Source: Candidatus Minthosoma equi (GTDB lineage Bacteria; Bacteroidota; Bacteroidia; Bacteroidales; Bacteroidaceae). Taken from it: a stretch of 64,000 nucleotides of DNA. Positions 14,604-24,155 of this stretch are shown one piece after another. The position numbers and the translations under genes were made by a program. The DNA lies in assembly GCA_018064885.1 (NCBI GenBank), contig JAGHUI010000008.1, positions 52,094 through 116,093 of the forward strand. The letters are read 5' to 3'. The notes below the pieces were generated by a model. It did no database searches and had not been told where the DNA came from. It worked only from the letters and a program-made list of their open reading frames with translations. Within the stretch, counting starts at the first letter, position 1. The number at the start of each line of letters is the position of its first letter.

Positions 14604-16083
14604 TTGTGTTCTCTTCTTCCAAAGAATGGAAAGAGCTGCCATCAAAGCAATGAGTACAAACCTGGCACTTGTCCAAACCGATAGCGTCGATGATTGTCTC
14701 GAGCTTTGTGAACTTCAATGTGTCGAGATTCAGGCGCTTTGCTATCTCGGCAACCATTGCCTTGTACTCTGGAGAATCTGTAGTTGCATAAGCCTTCAAG
14801 CGTTCTGCTGGAACATCAACATTATCTTCCTTTGGAACATCGGCAAGCATAGTTGCATGATCAGAATGTGTTTCAAAGTCCTTGATGACACGGCGTGCTA
14901 TAAGCTCAAGCTCACTCTTGCTTGCCGAGAAGTTTACGAAAGGACATGCGTAGATGAGCGGAGGACATGCGATGCGCATGTGTACTTCCTTGGCACCTAA
15001 GTCCTTGAGCACCTTTGTGTTCTCGCGCAACTGTGTGCCACGAACAATTGAGTCGTCACAGAACAGGCAACGCTTTCCTTTGAGCATATCCTGATTCGGA
15101 ATAAGCTTCATGCGAGCTACAAGGTTACGCATTTCCTGATTTGCAGGCATGAACGAGCGTGGCCAAGTAGGAGTGTATTTAGAGATTCCACGCTGATAAG
15201 GAACCTTATGTCCTGCACTATAGCCGACTGCCATGCCGATACCTGAATCTGGAATGCCACCAACAGAGTCAACCTCTGTAGGGTCTTCCTCGCCCATCAC
15301 ACGACCTGTCTCGAAACGAACGTCCTCGACATTCTTTCCTTCGTATGATGATGTTGGGAAACCGTAGTAAATCCAGAGGAATGAACAAATCTGCATCTTC
15401 TTGTTTGGCTTGCGAAGCTGGAGCATGCCGTCTGGGCGAAGACGAACAATCTCGCCAGGACCAACAAAGTAAGATGTCTCATAACCAAGATTTGGGAATG
15501 CTGTACTCTCGCTTGTAGCAGCCATAGCACCATCCTTCTTTCCAATGACGATTGGAGTGCGTCCCCAAGCATCGCGAGCTGCGATGATTCCGTCTTCGGT
15601 AAGGAGAAGCATTGAGCAAGAACCCTTAACGCTCTTGAAAACATTTTCAATGCCTTCAACGAATGTGTGACCTTTGACGATGAGCAAGCCAATCAATTCT
15701 GTAGGATTGATCTTTCCGGAAGAAAACTCAGACAGATGCATGTTCTCCTGAAGCAACTGCTCTGCAATATCTTCGATATTATTGATTTTAGCAACTGTGA
15801 CAATCGCAAAACGACCAAGATGGCAATTGAAAAGCATTGGCTGCGCATCGGTGTCGCTGATGATGCCAATACCAGATTCGCCATTGAACTTTTCAAGCTC
15901 TGGTTCGAAGCGAGTGCGGAAATACGTGTTCTCAAGATTGTGAATTGCGCGATAGAAACCCTTTTCCTTACTGAATGTAGCCATACCGCCGCGGCGAGTG
16001 CCGAGGTGCGACTGATAGTCTGTGCCATAGAAAAGGTCAGCAGCACACTTTTCAAGTGATACTGTTCCGAAAAAACCTCCCAT
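14596..16083 (-). CDS. PurF-like amidophosphoribosyltransferase homologue lacking the N-terminal cysteine
   Basis: 495 residues with the two-domain layout of glutamine PRPP amidotransferase, the first step of purine synthesis. The N-terminus reads MGGFFGTVS, so Gly replaces the Cys2 that hydrolyses glutamine; the usual QHRGQE segment is replaced by DYQSHLGTRRGG. The phosphoribosyl domain is intact: PRPP loop CLFCDDSIVRGTQLR, and YSAGHKVPYQRGISK-type segments. A C-terminal extension carries CQVCTHCFDGSS, three Cys that could bind metal. It therefore may use ammonia, depend on a partner, or serve another role. A regular purF is not in this window. Similar Cys-less paralogues are, to my memory, common in Bacteroidetes. 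Confidence 0.8.
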   Translation of the reverse strand: MGGFFGTVSLEKCAADLFYGTDYQSHLGTRRGGMATFSKEKGFYRAIHNLENTYFRTRFEPELEKFNGESGIGIISDTDAQPMLFNCHLGRFAIVTVAKINNIEDIAEQLLQENMHLSEFSSGKINPTELIGLLIVKGHTFVEGIENVFKSVKGSCSMLLLTEDGIIAARDAWGRTPIVIGKKDGAMAATSESTAFPNLGYETSYFVGPGEIVRLRPDGMLQLRKPNKKMQICSFLWIYYGFPTSSYEGKNVEDVRFETGRVMGEEDPTEVDSVGGIPDSGIGMAVGYSAGHKVPYQRGISKYTPTWPRSFMPANQEMRNLVARMKLIPNQDMLKGKRCLFCDDSIVRGTQLRENTKVLKDLGAKEVHMRIACPPLIYACPFVNFSASKSELELIARRVIKDFETHSDHATMLADVPKEDNVDVPAERLKAYATTDSPEYKAMVAEIAKRLNLDTLKFTKLETIIDAIGLDKCQVCTHCFDGSSFHSLEEENTNA

Positions 16084-16112
16084 AAAAAGAATGATGTGTT
16101 TGAAATTTTATG

Positions 16113-16120
16113 CAAAGGTA
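16113..16120 (-). promoter_or_regulatory. -7 box for the PurF-like gene
   Basis: Minus-strand tacctttg about 30 bases before the ATG at 16083, fitting TAnnTTTG. Confidence 0.6.
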
Positions 16121-16164
16121 GTAAAAAAGTGAAGAATGAAGCGTGAAGAGTGAAGAATTTATGT

Positions 16165-16172
16165 TACATTTG
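16165..16172 (+). promoter_or_regulatory. -7 box for the ATPase/DUF4435 pair
   Basis: tacatttg 20 bases before the ATG at 16193; divergent from the box at 16113. Between them is gtgaagaatgaagc-type short repetition. Confidence 0.6.
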
Positions 16173-16192
16173 CAAAAACTAATTGAAATAGT

Positions 16193-17029
16193 ATGAAAAA
16201 AAGTGCAGAATACATTAAAAGTATAGAAATAAAAGCACTCTGGAAGGGAGGAAGACACATCGTGTGGAAACTCGAACCTGATGTGAATATCCTGAGCGGC
16301 ATCAATGGTGTGGGCAAAAGCACCATAATCAATCATTCTGTGCATGGACTGAACATGATCGACACGGGCGAGCTGTCCCCTGGAGAAGTGTATGAAGGCA
16401 TAAGCATAAAGCTATTTCCTGAAGATGCCACAAGCATAAAGTTTGACGTGATCCGTTCCTTCGACCGTCCGCTGCTTCACTCTGATTTGCTGGAGAAGCT
16501 TGCTGACAGCCGCGTCAAGACGGAGCTGGATTGGCAGATATACAAACTGCAGAAGCGCTATCTTGACTATCAGGTGAACGTGGGCAATAAAATCATTGAG
16601 CTTCTCACATCTGGCAACCCAGAGGATCAGTTGAATGCTGCATTGGTCAATGCTCCGAAAAAGATGTTCCAAGACATGATGGATGAGCTTCTTGCCGACA
16701 CAAACAAGACTATTGACAGAAAGAGCAACGAGATTCAGTTCAAGAGCGACAACGACGAAACGCTCACTCCATACCAGCTGTCAAGCGGCGAAAAACAGGT
16801 GCTGGTCATTCTGCTCACCGTCTTGGTTGAGAATGGCGAACATTATGCTCTCATCATGGACGAGCCTGAAATATCGCTTCACATCGACTGGCAGCAAAGG
16901 CTCATCGGATTGATCCGACGACTGAATCCGAATGCGCAGATTATCCTATCCACCCATTCTCCAGCTTTGATCATGGACGGATGGTTGAGCAACGTAACAG
17001 AAGTAAACGATATAACTGATATTGAATGA
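16193..17029 (+). CDS. ABC-type/AAA_21 ATPase (AriA/OLD-like)
   Basis: 278 residues with a complete ABC-ATPase set: Walker A GINGVGKST (36-44), signature LSSGEKQ (196-202), Walker B YALIMDEPEISLH (218-230) and His switch STHSP (253-257). A helical insertion occupies about 95-185. No membrane segment. It overlaps the DUF4435 gene by four bases (ATGA), so the products are coupled. Such an ATPase plus TOPRIM-like partner is the layout of PARIS (AriA/AriB) and, in one chain, OLD nucleases. AriA is, to my memory, larger, so this may be a divergent or housekeeping relative. Function as defence is inferred. Confidence 0.8.
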   Translation: MKKSAEYIKSIEIKALWKGGRHIVWKLEPDVNILSGINGVGKSTIINHSVHGLNMIDTGELSPGEVYEGISIKLFPEDATSIKFDVIRSFDRPLLHSDLLEKLADSRVKTELDWQIYKLQKRYLDYQVNVGNKIIELLTSGNPEDQLNAALVNAPKKMFQDMMDELLADTNKTIDRKSNEIQFKSDNDETLTPYQLSSGEKQVLVILLTVLVENGEHYALIMDEPEISLHIDWQQRLIGLIRRLNPNAQIILSTHSPALIMDGWLSNVTEVNDITDIE

Positions 17030-18042
17030 GCAAGCATCTGCTTTCCAACATATCATCTGCCTATCTTGAGGCTGCGAACAGGCTTCGCCCCAAGACCAAA
17101 AAAAGAAGAATCGTGGCATACGTGGAATCGTATGACGACATTTTCTTCTGGAGGAGTGTGCTGAGTGACTTCGAAGACGAAAACACAGAGTTTGAAGTCA
17201 TGCTGCCCTCAAAGACAAACCTCAACCGAGGCAAGAAGACAGCAATGATGAACAAGCTGGGGGAGAACCTGGGACAATGTATGGTTGCTTGCGTGGATGC
17301 TGACCTTGATTATCTTTTGCAGCGCAATACGGAGAACTCCAGAAAGATGCTTGACAATCCGTATGTTATACATACCTACGCATACGCCATAGAGAGTTAC
17401 CAATGCTATGCGCCAAGCCTTCATAACGTCTGCGTGATGTCAACGCTAAACGACCGCAACATCTTCAACTTCGAGGAGTATCTTGTCCAGTATTCCAACA
17501 TCGTTTACGACCTGTTCGTCTGGCTTGTATGGCTTCATCGCCACGGTCGTTTCAGCGAATTTCCACTTTCGACATTCAACAACATCTGCAGCGTTGAACA
17601 GTTGAATGTCTTTAAGCCGGTGGATGCTCTGGAACAGGTTCGCAAGAATGTGAACAGGAAGATTGCATGGCTGCAGCACAATGTGAAAGAGTCAAAGGGA
17701 AAGTTAGGTGCGTTGCGCCAAGAACTGGAAACGTTAGGCCTCAATCGAGACAACACATACCTTTTCATTCAGGGACATCACCTGATGGAGAATGTTGTCT
17801 TTTCTGCTCTGGATCCTGTATGCACCATCCTCAGGCGCGAAAGAGAGAAGAACATAAAGGCCCTTGCTGGCGACAACAAGAAACAGATGGACAACGAACT
17901 GGCATGTTATTCTCACAGCCAATGTCCTCCTGAACAAATGATACGCCGCAACACTCAGTTCAAGAGTTGCGGCGCATATAAGATGCTCAAAGCACATATT
18001 GCTAAGATTCTTGAGGTTAGAGGGGATGAGGTTAGTGGTTAG
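17026..18042 (+). CDS. DUF4435 protein with TOPRIM-like motifs (AriB-like)
   Basis: 338 residues. RIVAYVESYDDIFFWRSVL (28-46) matches the conserved DUF4435 start with Glu34, and MVACVDADLDYLL (86-98) supplies the DxDxD of TOPRIM metal sites. YAIESYQCYAP and IQGHHLMENVV are further conserved-looking blocks. AriB of PARIS is a DUF4435 toxin-type nuclease released by its ATPase. Four-base overlap with the ATPase gene supports a two-component unit. Convergent with asnB. Family call good, activity inferred. Confidence 0.76.
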   Translation: MSKHLLSNISSAYLEAANRLRPKTKKRRIVAYVESYDDIFFWRSVLSDFEDENTEFEVMLPSKTNLNRGKKTAMMNKLGENLGQCMVACVDADLDYLLQRNTENSRKMLDNPYVIHTYAYAIESYQCYAPSLHNVCVMSTLNDRNIFNFEEYLVQYSNIVYDLFVWLVWLHRHGRFSEFPLSTFNNICSVEQLNVFKPVDALEQVRKNVNRKIAWLQHNVKESKGKLGALRQELETLGLNRDNTYLFIQGHHLMENVVFSALDPVCTILRREREKNIKALAGDNKKQMDNELACYSHSQCPPEQMIRRNTQFKSCGAYKMLKAHIAKILEVRGDEVSG

Positions 18043-18116
18043 AGTGTTCCATCCGGATGGTTCACTACCATAAATCCCTAACCACAAACCTCTAAACTCT
18101 AACCTCTAACCTTATT
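18012..18116. repeat. ggttag-type direct and inverted repeats between convergent genes
   Basis: ggttagtggttag (about 18031) and ctaaccacaaacc (about 18078) can pair at 11 of 13 positions around the palindrome ccatccggatgg; ctctaa/cctctaacc units follow. Probably the shared terminator region of the DUF4435 and asnB genes. Similar taacctctaacc units lie inside the gene at 26530. Confidence 0.45.
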
Positions 18117-19847
18117 TCAATAAGCCTGTTCGTGAACACCAGCAACGGCACGTCCGCTTGGTTCGTTCATATTTTTCCAAGCCTCATCCCACTCAAGAGC
18201 CTTGGCTGTTGAACATGCTACTGATGCCTCATGAGGAACAGACTTTGCTGCTGATTCGCTTGGGAAATGCTCTTCGAATATTGAGCGGTAATAGTATTCC
18301 TCTTTGCACATTGGAGTGTTGATTGGGAAGCGCTCTGCTGCATGAGCCATCTGCTCGTCAGTAACTGCTTCGGATGTGATCTGCTTCAATGTGTCAATCC
18401 AACTGTAACCAACACCATCAGAGAACTGTTCCTTCTGGCGCCATGCCACAGACTCTGGAAGCATATCGGCAAAGCCTTCACGAACAACCTTCTTCTCTAT
18501 TTCTTTTCCAGGACACATCTTATGCTCTGGATTGAGGCTCATTGCAATGTCAAGGAACTCTTTGTCAAGGAATGGCACACGACCTTCCACACCCCATGCG
18601 CTCAATGATTTGTTAGCGCGCAAGCAGTCGTACTGATAGAGTTTTCCGAGCTTACGAACAGTCTCTTCATGGAATTCCTTTGCGTCTGGAGCCTTATGGA
18701 AATAAAGGTAGCCTCCGAACACCTCGTCTGCACCTTCGCCAGAGAGAACCATCTTGATACCCATACTCTTGATGACACGAGCAAGGAGGTACATTGGTGT
18801 GCTGGCACGAACAGTTGTAACATCGTATGTCTCAATAAAATAAATAACATCACGAATAGCATCAATACCTTCCTGAACAGTATAGTTAATCTCATGATGA
18901 ACTGTACCAATATGATCTGCGACAACACGAGCTTTAGCCAAGTCTGGAGCGCCCTTCAAACCTACAGCAAATGAGTGGAGACGAGGCCACCATGCCTTTT
19001 CTGTGCTGTCTGTCTCAATACGATGACTTGCAAATTTCTTTGCCACAGCGCTGGTAACTGAGGAATCAAGACCACCAGAAAGCAGCACTCCATAAGGTAC
19101 GTCACTCATGAGCTGACGTTTCACGCTTTCCTCAAGTGCATCGTGAATTTCCTTGACGCTTTCCTCGTATGAAAGTTTGGCAATCTTTCCTGTTTCACCA
19201 GAACAATCTGCTGGCATCTTGTGCATCCATTCACGATCGTACCACTTTGTCAAGCCTGTCTTAGAATAATAGTAATGACCAGGCAAGAAAGGCTCATATT
19301 CATCGCAGAACCCTTCGAGAGCCTTCAACTCACTTCCAACATACACACGTCCGTCTTTGTCCTTTCCAATATAGAGAGGAATTACGCCAATTGGGTCACG
19401 ACCAATAAGATATGCATCGTTAGCCTCATCGTAGAGAGCAAAGCCGAAGATACCGTTAAGCTGCTCAAAAAGCTTCACAATCTGCTTTGGCTTGTCAGCA
19501 TCAGATGCTGGCATAACAAGATCACGATAAAGAGCGAGAATGACCTCGCAGTCGCTTCCTGTCTGGAATTCGTATGATGTAGAGTATTGACGACGAATTT
19601 CTCGATGATTGTAAATCTCACCATTCACAGCCAATATCTGCTGTCTATCTGGTGAGAACAATGGTTGACCTCCAGATTCTGGGTCAACAATTGAAAGTCT
19701 TTCATGGGCTAATATAGCGGTCTTTCCCACATAGATACCACTCCAGTCTGGTCCGCGGTGGCGAATCTTCTGGGACATTTTCAAAGCTTTCTTTCGCAGT
19801 TCGGATGTCTGCTGATTAATTCCGAATATTCCTACAATTCCACACAT
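18117..19847 (-). CDS. asnB: Asparagine synthetase, glutamine-hydrolysing
   Basis: Makes asparagine from aspartate, glutamine and ATP in the cytoplasm. Start taken at ATG 19847 because the mature enzyme needs Cys as residue 2 (MCGIVGIFG); the frame is open upstream but the extra 31 residues run through the promoter. Glutaminase domain about 1-200 with KIRHRGPDWSG and AVNGEIYNH; synthetase domain with the ATP loop GVLLSGGLDSSV and VLSGEGADEVFGGY. 576 residues, slightly longer than E. coli AsnB, with an unrelated tail after about 550. Monocistronic, divergent from tyrS. Confidence 0.95.
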   Translation of the reverse strand: MCGIVGIFGINQQTSELRKKALKMSQKIRHRGPDWSGIYVGKTAILAHERLSIVDPESGGQPLFSPDRQQILAVNGEIYNHREIRRQYSTSYEFQTGSDCEVILALYRDLVMPASDADKPKQIVKLFEQLNGIFGFALYDEANDAYLIGRDPIGVIPLYIGKDKDGRVYVGSELKALEGFCDEYEPFLPGHYYYSKTGLTKWYDREWMHKMPADCSGETGKIAKLSYEESVKEIHDALEESVKRQLMSDVPYGVLLSGGLDSSVTSAVAKKFASHRIETDSTEKAWWPRLHSFAVGLKGAPDLAKARVVADHIGTVHHEINYTVQEGIDAIRDVIYFIETYDVTTVRASTPMYLLARVIKSMGIKMVLSGEGADEVFGGYLYFHKAPDAKEFHEETVRKLGKLYQYDCLRANKSLSAWGVEGRVPFLDKEFLDIAMSLNPEHKMCPGKEIEKKVVREGFADMLPESVAWRQKEQFSDGVGYSWIDTLKQITSEAVTDEQMAHAAERFPINTPMCKEEYYYRSIFEEHFPSESAAKSVPHEASVACSTAKALEWDEAWKNMNEPSGRAVAGVHEQAY

Positions 19848-19910
19848 AATGATTTTGTTGTTTGTGATTATTATTTCCTTTGTAGTGTTGTATTGTTTCA
19901 AAAAACGCTG

Positions 19911-19918
19911 CAAAGGTA
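19911..19918 (-). promoter_or_regulatory. -7 box for asnB
   Basis: Minus-strand tacctttg, 64 bases before the start at 19847. Confidence 0.6.
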
Positions 19919-20134
19919 ACGCTTTTATAGTTACAAACAAAGAAAATTAAAAGAAATGTTAGCATAATTTTGACATTTACTTACATTTTATCACAATAAA
20001 TACATTTTTACTATACTTTTGACACAAAACCTATCACAATCCATTATTCGTGCAAAAGCAAAGCACATTGTCTGTTTTCCATTGCCAATTACAACATTCT
20101 CATGTATTTTCTTTCCCAAGAAGAAGAAAAGTCG

Positions 20135-20142
20135 TACCTTTG
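20135..20142 (+). promoter_or_regulatory. -7 box for tyrS
   Basis: tacctttg 42 bases before the ATG at 20184; it lies inside the longer open frame and so helps reject that start. Confidence 0.65.
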
Positions 20143-20183
20143 CATTCGCTATATATAAATATGTATATAAAATTCACAACAAT

Positions 20184-21479
20184 ATGAAAGATTTCGTAAA
20201 AGAACTTACTTGGCGTGGCATGATTCATCAGATGATGCCAGGCACAGACGAACTCCTCAACAAGGAGCAGACAACAGCATACCTGGGTATTGACCCAACT
20301 GCTGACTCACTTCACATCGGCCACCTCTGCGGTGTCATGATGCTTCGCCATTTCCAGCGCTGCGGACACAAGCCATTGGCTCTCGTTGGCGGTGCAACAG
20401 GTATGATTGGCGACCCTTCAGGCAAGAGCCAGGAGCGCAATCTCCTTGACGAAGAGACTCTTGCACACAACGTGAAGTGCATCAAGGAGCAGCTTTCCCG
20501 TTTCCTCGACTTCGATAGCGATGCGCCTAACCATGCCGAACTCGTGAACAACTACGACTGGATGAAGAACTTCACATTCCTCGATTTCGCTCGCGACATC
20601 GGTAAGCACATCACAGTAAACTACATGATGGCTAAGGAATCTGTCCAGAAGCGTCTCAACGGTGAGGCTCGCGATGGTCTTTCATTCACAGAATTCACAT
20701 ACCAGCTCCTTCAGGGCTACGACTTCCTTTACCTCTACGAGCACAAGGGCTGCCGCCTTCAGCTTGGTGGTGCAGACCAGTGGGGTAACATCACTACAGG
20801 TTCCGAGCTCATCCGCCGTACAAATGGCGGCGAGTGCTTTGCTCTCACTTGCCCACTCGTAACAAAGAGTGATGGTCGTAAGTTCGGCAAGACAGAAAGC
20901 GGCAATATCTGGCTCGACCGTGAGCGCACATCTCCATACACATTCTATCAGTTCTGGCTCAATGTGCCAGATGAGGACGCAAAGAAATACATCAAGATCT
21001 TCACATCTCTTGAGAAGGAAGAGATTGAGGCAATCATCGCAGAGCACGACACAGATCCAGGCCGCCGCATCCTTCAGAAGCGCCTTGCAGAAGAGGTTAC
21101 AATCATGGTTCACTCTAAGGAAGATCTCGATATGGCTATTGAAGCCAGCAACATCCTTTTCGGAAAGTCAACCAAGGAAAGCCTCTTAAAGCTTGACGAA
21201 CAGACACTTCTTGACGTATTTGCAGGCGTTCCTCAGTTTGAAGTTGAGAAGGCTGACTTCGAAGCAGGCATCAAGGCTGCAGACCTCTGCGTTGAAAAAG
21301 CACAGTGCTTCGCATCAAAGGGCGAAATGAAAACACTCGTCAAAGGTGGTGGCGTAAGCGTGAACAAGGAAAAGCTTGCTCAGCCAGATCAGGTTCTCAC
21401 AACAGCAGATCTCATCAATGGCAAATACCTTCTCGTTCAGCAGGGCAAGAAGAAGTATTTCCTCATCATAGCTAAGTAA
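20184..21479 (+). CDS. tyrS: Tyrosyl-tRNA synthetase
   Basis: Charges tRNA-Tyr with tyrosine. Start at ATG 20184 ([20 protein letters not shown]), downstream of the promoter; 431 residues, usual length. HIGH motif is SLHIGHLCG, the KMSKS equivalent is [10 protein letters not shown], and [22 protein letters not shown] holds tyrosine- and adenylate-binding residues. C-terminal S4-like RNA-binding part from about 365 ([13 protein letters not shown]). The serB gene follows 18 bases later on the same strand. Confidence 0.96.
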   Translation: MKDFVKELTWRGMIHQMMPGTDELLNKEQTTAYLGIDPTADSLHIGHLCGVMMLRHFQRCGHKPLALVGGATGMIGDPSGKSQERNLLDEETLAHNVKCIKEQLSRFLDFDSDAPNHAELVNNYDWMKNFTFLDFARDIGKHITVNYMMAKESVQKRLNGEARDGLSFTEFTYQLLQGYDFLYLYEHKGCRLQLGGADQWGNITTGSELIRRTNGGECFALTCPLVTKSDGRKFGKTESGNIWLDRERTSPYTFYQFWLNVPDEDAKKYIKIFTSLEKEEIEAIIAEHDTDPGRRILQKRLAEEVTIMVHSKEDLDMAIEASNILFGKSTKESLLKLDEQTLLDVFAGVPQFEVEKADFEAGIKAADLCVEKAQCFASKGEMKTLVKGGGVSVNKEKLAQPDQVLTTADLINGKYLLVQQGKKKYFLIIAK

Positions 21480-21497
21480 TATCTGAATACTTTGTAT

Positions 21498-22724
21498 ATG
21501 GAAACCGAATTGATGCTTCTCCGCATTACTGGCGAGGACCGTCCAGGTCTTACCGCCAGCATCATGGAGATTCTCAGTAAATACGACGTTGATATTCAGG
21601 ACATAGGTCAGGCTGACATTCATTCCACGCTTTCACTCGGCATTCTCATTCGTGTTCAGGAAGAGAATTCTGGTCGTGTGATGAAGGATTTGCTTTTCAA
21701 GGCATCAGAACTGAACGTGAACATCAAGTTCTATCCTGTCACAATGGAAGAGTACGAGAACTGGGTGTCACGCCAGGGCAAGAACCGCTACATCCTCACA
21801 GTCTTAGGCCGTGAGCTCAAAGCGCGCCAGATTGAAGCTGTCAGCAAACTCATTGCAGAGCAGGGACTAAACATAGACTCTATCCTTCGTCTTTCCGGCC
21901 GTGCCAGCATTCAGCATCCATTGGAAAAGACTCGTGCTTGCATACAGTTCTCTGTACGCGGAACACCAAAGGACAAGGAAGCCCTTCATGGTTCATTGAT
22001 GAAGCTTTCTCACGATTTGGAAATTGACTGTTCTTTCCAGACAGATAATATGTTCCGCCGCATGCGCCGCCTCATCTGTTTCGATATGGATTCCACTCTG
22101 ATTCAGGAGGAATGCATTGACGAACTTGCTCGCAAACATGGCGTTTACGATCAGGTAGCAGCCATCACAGCATCCGCAATGAGAGGCGAGATTGACTTCA
22201 AGGAATCCTTCACTCAGCGATGCAAGCTTCTTAAGGGACTCGATGTCAGCGTAATGCGCGACATTGCAGAGCACCTTCCTTTCACAGAAGGCGTTGACCG
22301 CTTGATGTATGTGCTTAAGAAGTATGGCTATAAGATCGCCATTCTCTCCGGTGGTTTCACATTCTTCGGAGAATACATCCAGAAGAAATACGGCATCGAT
22401 TATGTTTACGCCAATGAGCTTGAGATTGACGAGACAGGTCACCTCACAGGCAACTTCGTAGGCGAGATTGTTGACGGACGCCGCAAGGCTGAGCTCTTGA
22501 AACTCATTGCGCAGGTTGAAAAGGTTGACCTTCAGCAGACTATCGCAGTCGGTGATGGAGCAAACGATTTGCCAATGCTTTCAGAAGCTGGTCTTGGTAT
22601 CGCTTTCCATGCAAAGCCACGTGTCGTAGCCAATGCACAACAGAGCATCAACACCATCGGACTTGATGGAGTTCTTTACTTCCTCGGCTTCAAAGACAGC
22701 TATCTTGACGAGAAAGCTCAATAA
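21498..22724 (+). CDS. serB: Phosphoserine phosphatase with two ACT domains
   Basis: Last step of serine synthesis, removing phosphate from phosphoserine. Start at ATG 21498, two codons after a TTG that the open frame would also allow. Two ACT-like domains: LLRITGEDRPGLTASIMEI (near the start) and a second near 95-165. HAD domain with nucleophile motif CFDMDSTLIQEECIDELAR, LSGGFTFFGEYI and AVGDGANDLPMLSEAGL. 408 residues, the longer actinobacterial/Bacteroidetes layout; ACT domains imply serine feedback. Probably co-transcribed with tyrS and the MATE gene. Confidence 0.93.
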   Translation: METELMLLRITGEDRPGLTASIMEILSKYDVDIQDIGQADIHSTLSLGILIRVQEENSGRVMKDLLFKASELNVNIKFYPVTMEEYENWVSRQGKNRYILTVLGRELKARQIEAVSKLIAEQGLNIDSILRLSGRASIQHPLEKTRACIQFSVRGTPKDKEALHGSLMKLSHDLEIDCSFQTDNMFRRMRRLICFDMDSTLIQEECIDELARKHGVYDQVAAITASAMRGEIDFKESFTQRCKLLKGLDVSVMRDIAEHLPFTEGVDRLMYVLKKYGYKIAILSGGFTFFGEYIQKKYGIDYVYANELEIDETGHLTGNFVGEIVDGRRKAELLKLIAQVEKVDLQQTIAVGDGANDLPMLSEAGLGIAFHAKPRVVANAQQSINTIGLDGVLYFLGFKDSYLDEKAQ

Positions 22725-22745
22725 CAAAATATTTTCACATAAACA

Positions 22746-24065
22746 TTGAAAGCATTTGCTGGTTGGGAAAGAGTCAGCGCATTGTTCACGCTTGCCCTTC
22801 CCATTGTAATCGCACAACTCGGCTCTATCCTCCAAGGATGGGCAGACACCATAATGGTCGGACAGTACGGCACCCCCGAACTGTCCGCCGCTGGTTTTGT
22901 AAACAACGCTTTCAATCTCATCATTTATTTTCTCCTTGGAATATCATACGCCACAACACCTGTTGTCGGCACATATTTCAGTAAAGGAGAATACGATTCT
23001 GTCATTCAGGCAAAGCGAAGCAGTATGCTTGTCAATTTCTTGGCAAGCCTATTTGTTATCTGCCTGTTGCTTTTGCTTTATTTCAACATCGAGAAACTTG
23101 GTCAGCCCGAAGAACTCATACCTCTCATCAAACCTTATTTCATAGTTCTTCTTTGCTCACTTCCTTTCCTTGCAGTCTTCAACGCATTGAAACAGACTTT
23201 CGATGCCACAGGCGACACAAAGACTCCAATGTGGGTAATGCTGGGAGGCAATGTGCTGAACATCATTCTCAATTATCTGTTAATCTTCCTTCTGGACTTA
23301 GGTCTTTTAGGTGCTGGCGCAGCAACACTTGTTTCTCGAATAGCAATGATGCTGGCTTTGCTCCTTTATAAAAAAGAGAAATCACAGCTGTCAGGACATC
23401 ATGGCGACTGGTCGTTTGCCGATGCAGGAAGACTTGTCCGATTAGGCGTTCCTATAAGCTTGCAGATGTGCCTTGAAGCAGGAAGCTTCAATGTAACGGC
23501 TCTTTTCATGGGATGGATCGGAGCAACGGCACTTGCAGCTCATCAGGTGATGGGAACTGTCAGCACTTTTGGTTTCATGGTGTATTATGGCATTGGAGCG
23601 GCAGCTGCAATACGCATAGCATATTTCCGCGGACAGGACGAATGGGACGAGGTTCGCGCCACAGCTCGCACAGCGCTCTTCATGTCATTCTCTTCCGCCA
23701 TTGTTATTGTGGCGCTTTTATTCATTTTCAAAAATTCGCTTGCATGTGCTTTCACAACAAGCGAAGACGTTGCCGCACTCTTCATTTCTCTGCTTCCCGC
23801 ATTTGCATGCTATCAGGTTGGCGACTGCATGCAAACCATTTACGCCAACTCGCTGCGAGCTGTCGAGGATGTTAAATTCCTTATGATTTTTGCCATCATA
23901 GCATACGTCATTGTATCCGTGCCATTGGCATACATCTTTGCATTCAGATACAATGGAGGAGCAGTCGGTGTTTGGTGGAGTTTTCCATTCGGTTTGACGA
24001 CTGCAGGAGTACTCTATTGGCTTCGTTTCCGAATCTTCGTTCCAAAACAATCCATTGCAGAATAA
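22746..24065 (+). CDS. MATE-family multidrug exporter
   Basis: Inner-membrane cation-coupled exporter of the MATE family, 439 residues with about twelve hydrophobic segments and the internal two-fold repeat (APLVIAQ-like LALPIVIAQLGS and RLGVPISLQMCLEAGS). WADTIMVGQYGTPELSAAG is the usual first-loop signature. The only good start is TTG at 22746, since an in-frame TAA lies two codons upstream; no ATG precedes the first helix. Follows serB by 21 bases. Substrate unknown. Confidence 0.87.
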   Translation: MKAFAGWERVSALFTLALPIVIAQLGSILQGWADTIMVGQYGTPELSAAGFVNNAFNLIIYFLLGISYATTPVVGTYFSKGEYDSVIQAKRSSMLVNFLASLFVICLLLLLYFNIEKLGQPEELIPLIKPYFIVLLCSLPFLAVFNALKQTFDATGDTKTPMWVMLGGNVLNIILNYLLIFLLDLGLLGAGAATLVSRIAMMLALLLYKKEKSQLSGHHGDWSFADAGRLVRLGVPISLQMCLEAGSFNVTALFMGWIGATALAAHQVMGTVSTFGFMVYYGIGAAAAIRIAYFRGQDEWDEVRATARTALFMSFSSAIVIVALLFIFKNSLACAFTTSEDVAALFISLLPAFACYQVGDCMQTIYANSLRAVEDVKFLMIFAIIAYVIVSVPLAYIFAFRYNGGAVGVWWSFPFGLTTAGVLYWLRFRIFVPKQSIAE

Positions 24066-24078
24066 TCGCAAAAACGGT

Positions 24079-24133
24079 ATGAGTCACACCACCGCAGAGA
24101 TATGAGTCACACCACCACCATAGGTGTGACTCA
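24079..24133. terminator. Hairpin between convergent genes
   Basis: tgagtcacacc (24103-24113) and ggtgtgactca (24123-24133) form a perfect 11-base stem with a 9-base loop; tatgagtcacaccacc also occurs just before (24079-24094). Lies between the MATE gene and the convergent SpmA-SpmB gene. No T-run, so Rho-independence is unproven. Confidence 0.55.
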
Positions 24134-24155
24134 CACCACATCTGCAATTGCCTCG

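Larger units (their letters stand above)
19848..20183. other. Divergent asnB/tyrS control region
   Basis: 336 bases, AT-rich, with one -7 box for each gene. No further structured element or small gene was seen. Confidence 0.6.

Noticed and set aside
14604..14645. Earlier start for the DUF4421 gene
   Set aside because: Would place 14 residues before an otherwise normal signal peptide.
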